A stretch of DNA of 64,000 bases from Gammaproteobacteria bacterium (GTDB lineage Bacteria; Pseudomonadota; Gammaproteobacteria; Pseudomonadales; Pseudohongiellaceae): positions 32,125 to 96,124 of the forward strand of contig CANGUU010000005.1 in assembly GCA_947457195.1 (NCBI GenBank), read 5' to 3'. A program made the position numbers and the translations under genes. Positions 28,820-37,511 of this stretch are shown piece by piece. The stretch's first letter is position 1. Every line of letters starts with the position of its first letter. The notes beneath the pieces are model-generated. The model saw nothing but the letters and a program-made list of their open reading frames with translations, ran no database searches and had not been told where the DNA came from.

Positions 28820-29704
28820 ATGCACTGGGCATTCGTCGACTATGAAAATGTCGGTTCCCTCGAGGACATCAGCCTCGAGCAGTACGAGCGCATCTACGTT
28901 TTCTGTGGGCCCAAGAACTCCAAGCTCAAGCTGGGCGAACTGCCGGCAGAGGGTTTTTGCAGAATCGAACTCATCGGACTCAAGACGTCGGGGCGCAACA
29001 ATCTCGACTTTCACCTGACGTTCTATCTGGGGCGCCATCACGAGGTTGCGGAAAAACACGTCGGCTTCCATGTCATCAGCAACGACATCGGTTTCGAAGG
29101 CGTGGTGGAGCACCTGCGCAAACTCGGTCGCGAGGCGCAGCGGATCGGCACGCGGCAGCCGAGGGCCAAGACGAACCCCCGGGCTGAGGCTCGCGCAGCC
29201 CGGCCGCCGCGGCCCACAGAGACAGCCATTCCGCCGCCTCGCGACGCCGACAGTCCGCAGGCGTCGGCTGCTGCGGGCGGTACCGCACGCCCACGTCGCG
29301 CCAAAGCAACCGTAAAGCCCAAGTCCTTGGCAGAAAAGCCGGGGGCGTCGCGTTCAGAGCCGCCGGCGTTACTGCGACCGACATCGCCGCGCGCCGGACA
29401 GGATCGGCTGCCCCGCCAGGCCGTGTCCCGCGCGGAACCGAAGGTGGCGGCAAAGACAGTCCTGCCCAAGGCGGAGCAAGCCGCCTCCAACGCAGGTCTC
29501 AGCCCCGCTGCCCTGCTGCTGCTCACGCAGTTGAAGCAGACCGGGGATACCCAGCGTCCGAGCAAGAAGGCCAAATTGCTGAACTGGATGCAGAATCGCC
29601 TGCAGGGGCCCCATGTCGGCGTAGCACCCGACAGCGTGCTGCAGGAGCTGATTGCCGCAGGTCAGTTGTCGTTGTCGGGCGCTAACGTTACCTACCGACT
29701 CTAG
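28820..29704 (+). CDS. PIN/NYN-like nuclease-fold protein with C-terminal domain
   Basis: The 294-residue protein starts with HWAFVDYENVGSLED, in which Asp7 and Glu9 look like the acidic metal site of PIN/NYN-type ribonucleases. GRNNLDFHLTFYLGRHH and HVISNDIGFEGVVEHLRKLG supply the further conserved aspartates. Residues about 118-225 are rich in Ala, Arg, Pro and Lys and probably disordered. The last 65 residues (SPAALLLLTQLKQTG to the end) form a helical, winged-helix-like unit. Its stop overlaps the ruvX stop by four bases on the opposite strand. Activity and target are unknown. Confidence 0.8.
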   Translation: MHWAFVDYENVGSLEDISLEQYERIYVFCGPKNSKLKLGELPAEGFCRIELIGLKTSGRNNLDFHLTFYLGRHHEVAEKHVGFHVISNDIGFEGVVEHLRKLGREAQRIGTRQPRAKTNPRAEARAARPPRPTETAIPPPRDADSPQASAAAGGTARPRRAKATVKPKSLAEKPGASRSEPPALLRPTSPRAGQDRLPRQAVSRAEPKVAAKTVLPKAEQAASNAGLSPAALLLLTQLKQTGDTQRPSKKAKLLNWMQNRLQGPHVGVAPDSVLQELIAAGQLSLSGANVTYRL

Positions 29705-30135
29705 GTACTCTGCGTTGCCAACCAGCCTTCGAGCAGCAGCTGCGCTGCCATGGCATCCACCTTGCTCCTGTCGTTGTAGCGCTTGCCGATCAGCTCGGCA
29801 TTGTCACGGGTGATTTCACGGGCTGCCCGCGTGCTGAGTCGTTCGTCCATGGAGTACCACGGGCGTTGGTAACGGGTCTCCAGCAGGCGGGCAAACTGCA
29901 GGACACGCGCGGTCATGTCGTTCTCGCTGCCGTCCATGTTGTAGGGCATGCCGACCACGAAAGCATGGGGTTTCCAGCGCAGCACCAGCGCGTCGAGTTG
30001 CTGCCAGTCCGGCTCCAAATGCTTGACCGGAATCACGGCAATGCCCATGGCGGTCCGGGTCAGGGTCTGGCCCACGGCAACGCCCAGCCTGCGGGTGCCG
30101 TAGTCGATGCCGAAAAAGCTGCGTGTTTCGCTCAT
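29701..30135 (-). CDS. ruvX: Putative pre-16S rRNA nuclease / Holliday junction resolvase-like protein (YqgF)
   Basis: The 144-residue protein has the RNase H-like YqgF fold: FFGIDYGTRRLGVAVGQ at the N-terminus with the first catalytic Asp, VVGMPYNMDGSE, and MDERLSTRAA with the later acidic residues, then SKVDAMAAQLLLEGWL. The ATG at 30135 is chosen because the family begins just before this block. It is known to process the 5' end of 16S rRNA and is part of the conserved gshB-tonB-yqgE-ruvX operon. pyrR/pyrB, usual next neighbours in Pseudomonas, are absent. Confidence 0.94.
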   Translation of the reverse strand: MSETRSFFGIDYGTRRLGVAVGQTLTRTAMGIAVIPVKHLEPDWQQLDALVLRWKPHAFVVGMPYNMDGSENDMTARVLQFARLLETRYQRPWYSMDERLSTRAAREITRDNAELIGKRYNDRSKVDAMAAQLLLEGWLATQST

Positions 30136-30162
30136 GCTGGGCCTCGGGCGCCAAGCCAACGC

Positions 30163-30738
30163 TCAGCTGTAGCCGATCTCGGAGGTCAGTTGCGACAGCT
30201 CGAAACCCAGCGAAGCTGCTACCCTCCTGGCCATCGAGGTAAAGTCAGCCGAGAACAGGATGTCTTCGCGGGCGGGACAGGTGAACCAGGCATTCTCACG
30301 CAGCTCCTGCTCCAGCTGGCCCGGGCTCCAGCCCGAACAACCCAGTGCCACACAGTAGCGCTTCGGTCCCGTGTTGCCGCCGATGGCCTGCAGGATATCC
30401 TTTGATGTCGTCAGCGTGAGGCCTTCCCGCAGCACCAGTGAGGAGGGCCACAGGGCGGGCGCGTCATGCAAGACGAAGCCTTTGTCTCTTTCGACCGGTC
30501 CACCGGCCAACACCACCTGTGGCGACAGCGGTGGCCGCGCATCCTCGATGTCGAGCTGGCCGAACACGTCGCGCAGGCTGAGCTTGTCGATGGGATGGTT
30601 GATCACCAGCCCGAAGGCCCCCTGCTCGTTGTGTTGCAGCAGGTACACCACGCTGCCGCCGAAGAACGGATCCTGCAGGCTCGGCATGGCCACCAGAAAA
30701 TGGTCTGCCAGGGAACTGCCGGGGTCGAAGCGTGTCAT
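30163..30738 (-). CDS. yqgE: YqgE/AlgH family protein
   Basis: This 191-residue protein matches the DUF179 family: LADHFLVAMPSLQDPFFGGS, VVYLLQHNEQGAFGLVINHP, VLAGGPVERDKGFVLHD and RYCVALGCSGWSPGQLEQEL. AlgH was named for an effect on alginate regulation, but its biochemical role is unknown. It lies between tonB (gap of five bases) and ruvX (27 bases) in one leftward operon. Confidence 0.95.
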   Translation of the reverse strand: MTRFDPGSSLADHFLVAMPSLQDPFFGGSVVYLLQHNEQGAFGLVINHPIDKLSLRDVFGQLDIEDARPPLSPQVVLAGGPVERDKGFVLHDAPALWPSSLVLREGLTLTTSKDILQAIGGNTGPKRYCVALGCSGWSPGQLEQELRENAWFTCPAREDILFSADFTSMARRVAASLGFELSQLTSEIGYS

Positions 30739-30743
30739 GGGGC

Positions 30744-31616
30744 TCAGAAACTCGCGAAGGTGTTGCCGCGCTGGAACTGCCAGGTGCGGATGATCTCCAG
30801 AATGTCGACAGAACGGCGCAGTTCGGGAGGAAAGGGGGGAAAGGGGGCAGACAGCTGCACGATGCGCACGGCCGCTTCGTCGAGCAGACGGGTACCCGAC
30901 GAACGCAATACGCGGATGTCCGACACGGTGCCATCCGGATTCAGCGCCACCAGCAGGCGCAGGGTGCCGTAGATGCCTTGGGCGCTGGCCTCCTCGGGAT
31001 AGTTGAGATTGCCGATGCCTTCGATGCGCTTGCGCCAGGCATCGAGATAGGCCGCGTCGGCGCTCTGCTGCGTGGAGGCAGAGGAAATCGTGTAGCGGCG
31101 GGGTCGCTTGGCGTACTCCTGTCGGTGCAGATCGAGTTGCGCCTGCAGGGTGGCGAGGGCCGATCCCGGCTGCTGACGATCGAAGTCTTCCAGCAGGGGC
31201 TTGCGCTCGGCATCTACCTGCCTGCTCTCACGCTGGATACCGCCTGCGCGGGCGACCTGGTTCGCGGCGTCGTTGGCTGGCGTGGTTGGTCGCTCGCTGA
31301 GGGACTGGTCCAACGGGTTGCTGCGGTTGTCGATGAAGGGTGAGGTCTGAGGCGTCGACGGCGCCAGTGCCTGGTCTTCGCTGCCGCTGCCCTCCTGATT
31401 GGCCTGCGCCACGAAATCCGGAGACTCCGGCGCCTGCTCGCTGCGGTAGGAAGCCAAGGTGACTTCCATGTTGCTCACGACCTTGGGGGCCATGCTCACC
31501 GTGAAACCCACGCCGAGAATGAGGACGGCATGCACGCATAGCGACATGAACAACGTGAAGCCGAAGCGCTCCTGCGTGGGTCCGAGCGAATCGCCCTGCG
31601 CCGACGTGGCCTCCAC
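30744..31616 (-). CDS. tonB: TonB-like energy transducer protein
   Basis: The 290-residue protein has a short cytoplasmic N-terminus, one membrane helix (about 22-45, FMSLCVHAVLILGVGFTV), a long periplasmic linker with little proline compared with classical TonB, and a C-terminal TonB domain (residues about 200-290, with YGTLRLLVALNPDGTVSDI and LEIIRTWQFQRG). It should pass the proton-motive force to outer-membrane receptors. No exbB or exbD is adjacent. It is preceded by gshB with a nine-base gap, as in Pseudomonas. Confidence 0.92.
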   Translation of the reverse strand: MEATSAQGDSLGPTQERFGFTLFMSLCVHAVLILGVGFTVSMAPKVVSNMEVTLASYRSEQAPESPDFVAQANQEGSGSEDQALAPSTPQTSPFIDNRSNPLDQSLSERPTTPANDAANQVARAGGIQRESRQVDAERKPLLEDFDRQQPGSALATLQAQLDLHRQEYAKRPRRYTISSASTQQSADAAYLDAWRKRIEGIGNLNYPEEASAQGIYGTLRLLVALNPDGTVSDIRVLRSSGTRLLDEAAVRIVQLSAPFPPFPPELRRSVDILEIIRTWQFQRGNTFASF

Positions 31617-31625
31617 GTGGCCGTC

Positions 31626-32579
31626 CTAGTCCTTGCCCAGTTTGCGCGCGAGGCAGCGCAGCAGGTCGCCACCAATGTCGAGGTTGAACGCGGCATCCAG
31701 TTCACGCACACAGGTGGGCGACGTTACGTTGATCTCGGTCAGATAGTCACCGATCACGTCGAGACCCACGAATATCAGACCCTTGGCCTGCAGGGTCGGG
31801 CCGACCTGGCTGCAGATCCACTGGTCGCGCTCGCTGAGCGGAACGCCCTTGGCCGTGCCACCGGCCGCCAGGTTGCCACGCGTTTCGTTCGGCGCGGGAA
31901 TGCGGGCCAGCGCATAGCCGACATGCTGGCCATCGATCATGAGGATGCGTTTGTCGCCATGGATGATCTCAGGAATGAATTTCTGCGCCATGATCTGGTG
32001 ACGGCCATGACTGGTGAGGGTCTCGATGATGACGCTGACATTGGGATCGCCGGGCTTCAGTCGGAAGATGCTCGACCCGCCCATGCCATCGAGCGGTTTG
32101 AAGATCACATCACCATGCTCGGCGTGGAACTCACGCAGCAGGGTAGCAAGACGGGTGACGAGGACCGGCGGGGTACACTGCGGGAACTGCGTGGCGAACA
32201 CCTTTTCGTTACAGTCACGCAGGGACTGTGGCCGGTTGACGATGAGTGTACCGGCCCGCTCCGCGGCTTCCAGGATATAGGTACTGTAGATGTATTCGTT
32301 GTCGAACGGCGGATCCTTGCGCATGAGCACCACGTCCATTTCGCACAGGGGTCGTCGTACCGGATCGCCGAGGGTGTACCAGTCCTGCGGGTCGTAGCGC
32401 ACGGTCAGCGGCCGCAGCACGGCCATGGCCTCGCCTTGCTGCAGGTACAGCGCGGCCTGCTCGATGTACCACAGTTCCCAGCCGCGCTTCTGCGCCGCCA
32501 GCAGCATGGCCAGCGTAGTGTCCTTCTTGAAGTTGATGGACATGATCGGGTCCATCACCACGGCCAGTTTGACGCGCAT
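31626..32579 (-). CDS. gshB: Glutathione synthetase
   Basis: The 317-residue ATP-grasp ligase joins gamma-glutamylcysteine and glycine. Motifs include VVMDPIMSINFKKDTT at the N-terminus, MRKDPPFDNEYIYSTYILE, KPLDGMGGSSIFRL, QKFIPEIIHGDKRILMI and LIFVGLDVIGDYLTEINVT. Length and order match the bacterial GshB family. It is the first gene of the gshB-tonB-yqgE-ruvX operon, with a TATAAT box about 33 bases before the start. Confidence 0.97.
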   Translation of the reverse strand: MRVKLAVVMDPIMSINFKKDTTLAMLLAAQKRGWELWYIEQAALYLQQGEAMAVLRPLTVRYDPQDWYTLGDPVRRPLCEMDVVLMRKDPPFDNEYIYSTYILEAAERAGTLIVNRPQSLRDCNEKVFATQFPQCTPPVLVTRLATLLREFHAEHGDVIFKPLDGMGGSSIFRLKPGDPNVSVIIETLTSHGRHQIMAQKFIPEIIHGDKRILMIDGQHVGYALARIPAPNETRGNLAAGGTAKGVPLSERDQWICSQVGPTLQAKGLIFVGLDVIGDYLTEINVTSPTCVRELDAAFNLDIGGDLLRCLARKLGKD

Positions 32580-32611
32580 GGAGAATCCTTGCTGAGCGAG
32601 ACAGGCCGGGG

Positions 32612-32617
32612 ATTATA
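32612..32617 (-). promoter_or_regulatory. Probable -10 box of the gshB operon
   Basis: Read on the minus strand this is TATAAT followed by a GC-rich run (CCCCGG), 33 bases before the gshB ATG. No strong -35 is evident; TTGTGG lies 18 bases upstream. Confidence 0.5.
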
Positions 32618-32698
32618 GAGTCCGGCACCACGCCTCCACAAAGGCCGTGCAACCTCGGCGGGCTGGCGACCGGTGCCATGCCGCGACAGTGCCGGTGC

Positions 32699-32704
32699 TA
32701 CAAT
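32699..32704 (+). promoter_or_regulatory. Probable -10 box of the small membrane protein gene
   Basis: TACAAT followed by GCCGCGCG lies 30 bases before the ATG at 32734. It diverges from the gshB promoter about 80 bases away. The -35 is not clear. Confidence 0.45.
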
Positions 32705-32733
32705 GCCGCGCGTTTTTGCATTGCAGGGTAAAG

Positions 32734-33246
32734 ATGTTGCGTCTGATTGGATTCTATTGGGGAGTCGCCGGGGTGCTGGCCCTGCTGCTGTCGGCCATCG
32801 GCAGGCTGCTGCCCCATGCACTGGCGCTCGGGGCCGAATCGCTGGCCATCGTGCACTGGCTGGCCTTGCTGGTGCTGCTGCCGTTCATGGCCTACGCGGA
32901 GGGCTACCGCGGCTTCCACCGCAACTTTGCGCCGCGCGTCATCGCCCGCGCCAGCTACCTGCGGCGCCACGGACACCCTTTTCTTACCGTGTTTGCGCCA
33001 CTGTTCTGTATGGGCTTCCTGCACGCCACGGCCAAGCGCCGACTCGTGTCCTTCTGCATTACCGGTGTGATCGTCCTGCTGGTGGTACTGGTGCGCGACA
33101 TCGATCAACCCTGGCGTGGCATCATCGATGCTGCCGTGGTGCTGGGACTGCTGCTGGGGGTGCTGTCGGTGCTGTACCACTGGCTGTGCACCGAGCGGAG
33201 CGGTGAGCCGCCGGCGGTACCGCTGGACCTGCCGACGTTTCCGTAA
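32734..33246 (+). CDS. Hypothetical four-helix membrane protein
   Basis: I do not assign a family. The 170-residue protein has hydrophobic segments at about 5-25, 34-52, 105-125 and 132-152. The motif FMAYAEGYRGFHRNFAPR and a following cytoplasmic-looking stretch RASYLRRHGHPFLT and FLHATAKRRLVSF are rich in His and Arg. It is transcribed alone, divergent from gshB, and the glycosyltransferase gene converges on it. The ATG at 32734 has GGGTAAAG upstream. Confidence 0.7.
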   Translation: MLRLIGFYWGVAGVLALLLSAIGRLLPHALALGAESLAIVHWLALLVLLPFMAYAEGYRGFHRNFAPRVIARASYLRRHGHPFLTVFAPLFCMGFLHATAKRRLVSFCITGVIVLLVVLVRDIDQPWRGIIDAAVVLGLLLGVLSVLYHWLCTERSGEPPAVPLDLPTFP

Positions 33247-33340
33247 CAAAGCGCCCCTACAACCCGAATGCGCTAGCCCAGGCGGTCTGCACCACCGCCC
33301 GGCCAGCGTGGTGGGGAGCCAAGTTGGCTTGACCCAACGG

Positions 33341-36300
33341 TCATGGAGCGCTCAACACCGCCTGCAACTGCGCGGTCGCCCGCTCGAAGGAAAAGTTGTC
33401 CTGCAGATTCTTGAGTCCACCCTGCGAAAGTCTTTCCCACAGCGCCTTGTCGTCGTACACCCGCAGCACCGCCTGTGCCAGATCCTGCGGCGTATCGGCA
33501 ATCAGTACATCCATGCCATCGACGAGATTCATGCCCTCGGCCGCCATGCTGGTGGCCACCACCGGCACGCCGCAGGACATGCTGGAGTTGATCTTGCCTT
33601 TCACACCCGCGCCATAACGCAGGGGGGCCACCGATAGGCGTACGCTGTCGAACAGTGGCGCGATGTCTGGCACGAAGCCGAGGAACTCCACCGAGGGTCC
33701 GGCCTTGCCAAGCAGGGATTTCGGTGCATGGGCCCCCACAATCAGCAGCTTCAACTCCGGTCGCTGCCTGCTCAGCGCCGGCATCACTTCATCGATGAAA
33801 AACTGCATGGCGTCGACATTGGGCGGGTGTTCGAAATTGCCGATGAAAAGGAGATGCGCACGCTGCTCGAAGGGCTGCCGGCAGCCCTGCACGGCATGGA
33901 TGTTCGACAGCAGCGCCACGTTGACGTCGGGCGCCTCCTGCCGGAACAACTCGACTTCTACCGGGCTCACCACCAACGTCACGTCGGCCAGGCGGGCGGT
34001 GCCCAGTTCCTGCAGCCGACGCAGTTCCGCTGCCTCCGCTTCCAGGGTACTGCCACTCAGCTCTGCCTGGCGGCGCTCCCGCAGGAAATGCAGATCCACG
34101 GTATCGAACAGCAGTTTGGCCTGCGGGGCACATTCGCGGACCGCCACGGCATTACGCTCACCTACGTCGGCCCGGCTCAGGATGACGAGGTCGTAGCTGG
34201 CGCCGCGCAGTTCCAGATGCTGGCGCACGTTCAGACAGAAGGGCACATACCAGCATTCGATACCGAGCGCCTGCAGCAGCGGTGTGTAGCGCTCGTGGTA
34301 CTGCAGGTTGTCGGGGATGAAGGTCACCTTATAGCCAAGCTGCTGCAGGATCTTCAGCAGGTTGAACATACGCAGCGAGCCTGAATCGTTGTCGGGCATC
34401 AGCACGCGCGCGTCGACCACCAAGGCGCGCTTTTCGACACGGCGCTCCCGCTCCAGCTGCGGCAGTATGCCGGCCGGCCGGTGCGATTTGAGCACCTGCT
34501 CCCAGCGGGCGAAGAATTTTTGCTGATTGGTGACCTGATGCGCCTTGACGCCCGAACCGGCATCGGTGCCATTGGTGATGCCCTCGAAATGCACCACACG
34601 AGCCAAGGGCTGGTAGTAGACCTGTTTGCCGGCCTTGCGGACCTGGAAGGCGAGATCGGTGTCTTCATAGTAGGCCGGCAGGTAATGTTCGTCGAAACCG
34701 CCCAGTGCGTGGAAATCAGCGGTCGGCAGCAGCAGACAGGCTCCGGAGCAATAATCCACGGCGCGGCTGTAGGAGTAGTCGGGGTGGTTGGCATCTTCCC
34801 CGCGCCCATAGTTCCACGCTGAACCATCGCGCCAGACGATCCCGCCGGCCTCCTGCAGCGTGCCGCTGCCAAACAGCAGTTTGGCGCCCACCATGCCACA
34901 GTCCGGCTGGTCGGCGAAGGTTTGCAGCAGGGCCTCCAGCCAGCCCGCTTGCGGTTCGGTGTCGTTGTTGAGCAGCAGCAGGTAGCGGCCGCGTGCCGCT
35001 GTAGCTCCGCGATTGCAGGAGCGGATGAAGCCCTGATTGGTTTCATTGCGCAGCACACGGATACCGTGGATGTCAGCCAGTACCGCAGCCGTACGATCAC
35101 TGGAGCAGTCATCGACCACGATCACTTCGCAGGCGACCCCGCTGCTGCTGCGCAGCACAGCCTCGAGGCAGTGGAAGGTGTACTCAATCTTGTTGAAGAC
35201 CGGCACCACGATGCTGACGAGCGGCTCGGCGACGTCTGGAAACTGCAGCGGCCGGATCTGGCTCGGTGCGCTGCCGATCACGATCGGCAGTCTCGATGTC
35301 GAGCCGAACAGCTTGAACTGCAGCCGCTTGAGCAGACCACCCACGCCTTCGACCCGCAGGATGTACTTGGTGCGCCCCACGAGTCGCAGCGGTCGTGTCA
35401 GTTTCCAGCTGCGGCTGTTGTAGATGATGTTGAGGTCATGTCGCAGCGCGTTGACCAGCGCTTCTTCGTTCTGCAGCTGACGGTAGCCGTCGCTGATCTG
35501 CTTGTTGAGCTGCTCTATGGAGAGCTGCTGGTCGCGCACGATCAGCTGCTGGTTACGCATGGCCGCATGCTGGTTCTTGATCACCGCATGCAGGTGATCC
35601 CGGTACTGCTCGAGGCGCCCCAGCTGTTCAGTGCCACGGTCACGCTGGGCCCGGAAGTCGCTGGCATCGTGGCGAGCCTGATCCAGCAGGCGTTCCATGG
35701 CCCGGAAAAACCCCGCTCGAAAAGCGGGCGGTGCCGGCGTGAATACGGGGTCGCTGCAGACCTTCTGCGCGAAGCGCAGCATATCCTGGTGGGGTTCTTG
35801 TCCGGCGAGATTCCTCACCGACTGCTGCGCGGGGTGCACGCGGAATTGCGCAAGTTCGGCGTCCACGAACACCAGATCGTAGTGGGCCATCACGCGCGTC
35901 CACAGCTCGATGTCCATCAACTGCGTGAAACGGTCGTCGAAGCCGCCAAGCCGCTCAACGACTTCCCGGCGCAGCAGGACAGCCGAAGGTTCGCCGATCT
36001 TGTTGATCGAACCCTCGAAGAAGGCCGGGTGAGAAAGATAGTCCAGCCCTCTTTTGCCGGGTGGCCTCGCACCCCAGCCGAGGTGCAGGTCCTGACAGCC
36101 AGCAAGGATGTCGCGGCAGTGGGGATTGTGCTCCGCGCCGTCGGAGAGCAGTACCTGCCGACGCCCGTAGGCCAGCCCGGCGCCAGGGTGGGCAAGCAGG
36201 GCCTGCAGCAGTCTCTCCACGCAGTCAGGCGTGATGAGATCGTCCTGGAATACGAACTTGAGGAACTCCCCCTGCGCCAGAGCGATGCAATGGTTCCAGT

Positions 36301-36535
36301 TGTCGACCATGCCGGGCCGCGGATTCTTCACCAGTCGCAGCGGCACTTTGCTGCGCTGCTGGGCCTCGCGGACGATGGCGAGCGTGTCGTCTGTGGAGCC
36401 ATCGTCCGACACGATGATCTCGAGCGCCGGCCAGGTCTGCGCCATGACGCAGTCGAGGGTTTCGCGCAGGTAGCGTTCGCCGTTGAAGGTCGGGATCAGT
36501 ACGCTGACCAGCGGCGGGGACTGTGTCGTCGTCAT
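33341..36535 (-). CDS. Large multidomain glycosyltransferase (GT2-GT2-GT4 type)
   Basis: The 1064-residue protein from the ATG at 36535 (GGAAG just upstream) holds three catalytic units. Residues about 8-230 are a GT2 domain (VSVLIPTFNGERYLRETLD, VSDDGSTDDTL). A glutamine-rich coiled stretch (about 295-385) ends in NSRSWKLTRPLR, a linker common in polysaccharide transferases. Residues about 430-680 are a second GT2 domain (VSIVVPVFNKIEYTFHCLEA, VVDDCSSDRT, NNDTEPQAGWLEAL, YYEDTDLAFQVRKAG). Residues about 715-1060 are a GT4-like domain (VDARVLMPDNDSGSLRMFNL, FLGFVPDIAPLFDSVRLSVA, KINSSMSCGVPVVAT). It may build several residues of a surface glycan. It ends the lysA operon. Confidence 0.9.
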   Translation of the reverse strand: MTTTQSPPLVSVLIPTFNGERYLRETLDCVMAQTWPALEIIVSDDGSTDDTLAIVREAQQRSKVPLRLVKNPRPGMVDNWNHCIALAQGEFLKFVFQDDLITPDCVERLLQALLAHPGAGLAYGRRQVLLSDGAEHNPHCRDILAGCQDLHLGWGARPPGKRGLDYLSHPAFFEGSINKIGEPSAVLLRREVVERLGGFDDRFTQLMDIELWTRVMAHYDLVFVDAELAQFRVHPAQQSVRNLAGQEPHQDMLRFAQKVCSDPVFTPAPPAFRAGFFRAMERLLDQARHDASDFRAQRDRGTEQLGRLEQYRDHLHAVIKNQHAAMRNQQLIVRDQQLSIEQLNKQISDGYRQLQNEEALVNALRHDLNIIYNSRSWKLTRPLRLVGRTKYILRVEGVGGLLKRLQFKLFGSTSRLPIVIGSAPSQIRPLQFPDVAEPLVSIVVPVFNKIEYTFHCLEAVLRSSSGVACEVIVVDDCSSDRTAAVLADIHGIRVLRNETNQGFIRSCNRGATAARGRYLLLLNNDTEPQAGWLEALLQTFADQPDCGMVGAKLLFGSGTLQEAGGIVWRDGSAWNYGRGEDANHPDYSYSRAVDYCSGACLLLPTADFHALGGFDEHYLPAYYEDTDLAFQVRKAGKQVYYQPLARVVHFEGITNGTDAGSGVKAHQVTNQQKFFARWEQVLKSHRPAGILPQLERERRVEKRALVVDARVLMPDNDSGSLRMFNLLKILQQLGYKVTFIPDNLQYHERYTPLLQALGIECWYVPFCLNVRQHLELRGASYDLVILSRADVGERNAVAVRECAPQAKLLFDTVDLHFLRERRQAELSGSTLEAEAAELRRLQELGTARLADVTLVVSPVEVELFRQEAPDVNVALLSNIHAVQGCRQPFEQRAHLLFIGNFEHPPNVDAMQFFIDEVMPALSRQRPELKLLIVGAHAPKSLLGKAGPSVEFLGFVPDIAPLFDSVRLSVAPLRYGAGVKGKINSSMSCGVPVVATSMAAEGMNLVDGMDVLIADTPQDLAQAVLRVYDDKALWERLSQGGLKNLQDNFSFERATAQLQAVLSAP

Positions 36536-36548
36536 GCAGGCTTCCGGA

Positions 36549-37511
36549 TCAGTCTGTAGGGTGGCGCAGCGCGCGCCAGAGTCTGGCAAGCAGTGGCGGG
36601 AGCTCGGTGCCGGGGCCGGCAGGCGTGCTGTGGTGGTGCGCCTGCTGCTTTGCAGCTGCAGGCGCTGGCGGTTCCATCGTCGGTGCTGCGTCCTGCAACT
36701 TGCCCGTCGTGCTCAGCGACTCGATCTTCACCTCGGCTTCCTGCAACTGCCGGTTACGGTCGGCGATGACGCCCCACAGCCTCACCATTTCCGCGAACAC
36801 CACATCGATGTGCTGGTGGTAGAGCGCGGGATGATTCCGATAGATCCTGGCATAGGCTCGCGCGAAACGACTGCTGTCCTCCAACATGGCGGCATTGCGT
36901 GACGCAGGCTTGATGCGGTAGTAGAACAGGGTGTCGGGCAGTTGCCGTACGTCACGGCCAAGTTCGATGAGCGAGACCCAGAAGTCGAAGTCTTCCCAGC
37001 CTTCATGCATGTTGGGGTTGAAGCCACCCACGCGCTGCCAGTCCTCGCGGCGGAACAGCGCGCAGTTGAAGATGACGTTGCCGATCAGGATCTCGGGGAA
37101 ACGGTACGGCGGCAGTTCCCAGGGGCCGCTCTTTTCGCCGAAAAATTCCGCCTTGCAGTAAACGATGCCGATCCGTGGATCGTGCTCGAGGACCGGGACG
37201 GCCAGTTCGAGGTAGCGGCTGCCGATCCTGTCGTCTGCATCGAGCGGCAGGATGTAGCGGCCGCGCGCGGCGGCGATGGCCGTATTGCGGGCCTGTACCA
37301 CACCGTGCTGCGCGCTGCGGATCACTTGCGTGCACTCATGTTCCAGCTCGCGGAGTGCCTGCAGCGAGTCCGGGTCGGTGGAGCCGTCATCGACGACGAT
37401 GGTTTCGAAGTCACGGAAGGTCTGCGCCTGCAGGGAGTCGAGCGCGTCACGCAGGAACCTGCCATCGTTGTGGCAGGGAATGACCACCGAGACGGTCGGG
37501 GCAGCAGTCAT
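36549..37511 (-). CDS. Family 2 glycosyltransferase
   Basis: The 320-residue protein has a GT-A fold: VSVVIPCHNDGRFLRDALDS, IVVDDGSTDPDSLQAL, ARNTAIAAARGRYILPLDAD with the DxD-type metal site, and GWEDFDFWVSLIELGRDV. A C-terminal tail from about residue 245 is rich in Gln, Ala and Pro. Its start overlaps the end of the DUF484 gene by four bases and the large glycosyltransferase follows after 13 bases, so all three are co-transcribed. No flippase, polymerase or nucleotide-sugar gene is nearby, so the acceptor is unclear. Confidence 0.92.
   Translation of the reverse strand: MTAAPTVSVVIPCHNDGRFLRDALDSLQAQTFRDFETIVVDDGSTDPDSLQALRELEHECTQVIRSAQHGVVQARNTAIAAARGRYILPLDADDRIGSRYLELAVPVLEHDPRIGIVYCKAEFFGEKSGPWELPPYRFPEILIGNVIFNCALFRREDWQRVGGFNPNMHEGWEDFDFWVSLIELGRDVRQLPDTLFYYRIKPASRNAAMLEDSSRFARAYARIYRNHPALYHQHIDVVFAEMVRLWGVIADRNRQLQEAEVKIESLSTTGKLQDAAPTMEPPAPAAAKQQAHHHSTPAGPGTELPPLLARLWRALRHPTD

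Noticed and set aside
34922..36559. Plus-strand frame of 545 codons opposite the large glycosyltransferase
   Set aside because: It is antisense to a protein with three recognisable catalytic domains and has no motif of its own.
36603..36700. Possible CRISPR-like or tandem repeats in the GT2 C-terminal tail
   Set aside because: The bases encode an Ala/Gln/Pro/His-rich tail with no regular unit or spacer spacing.
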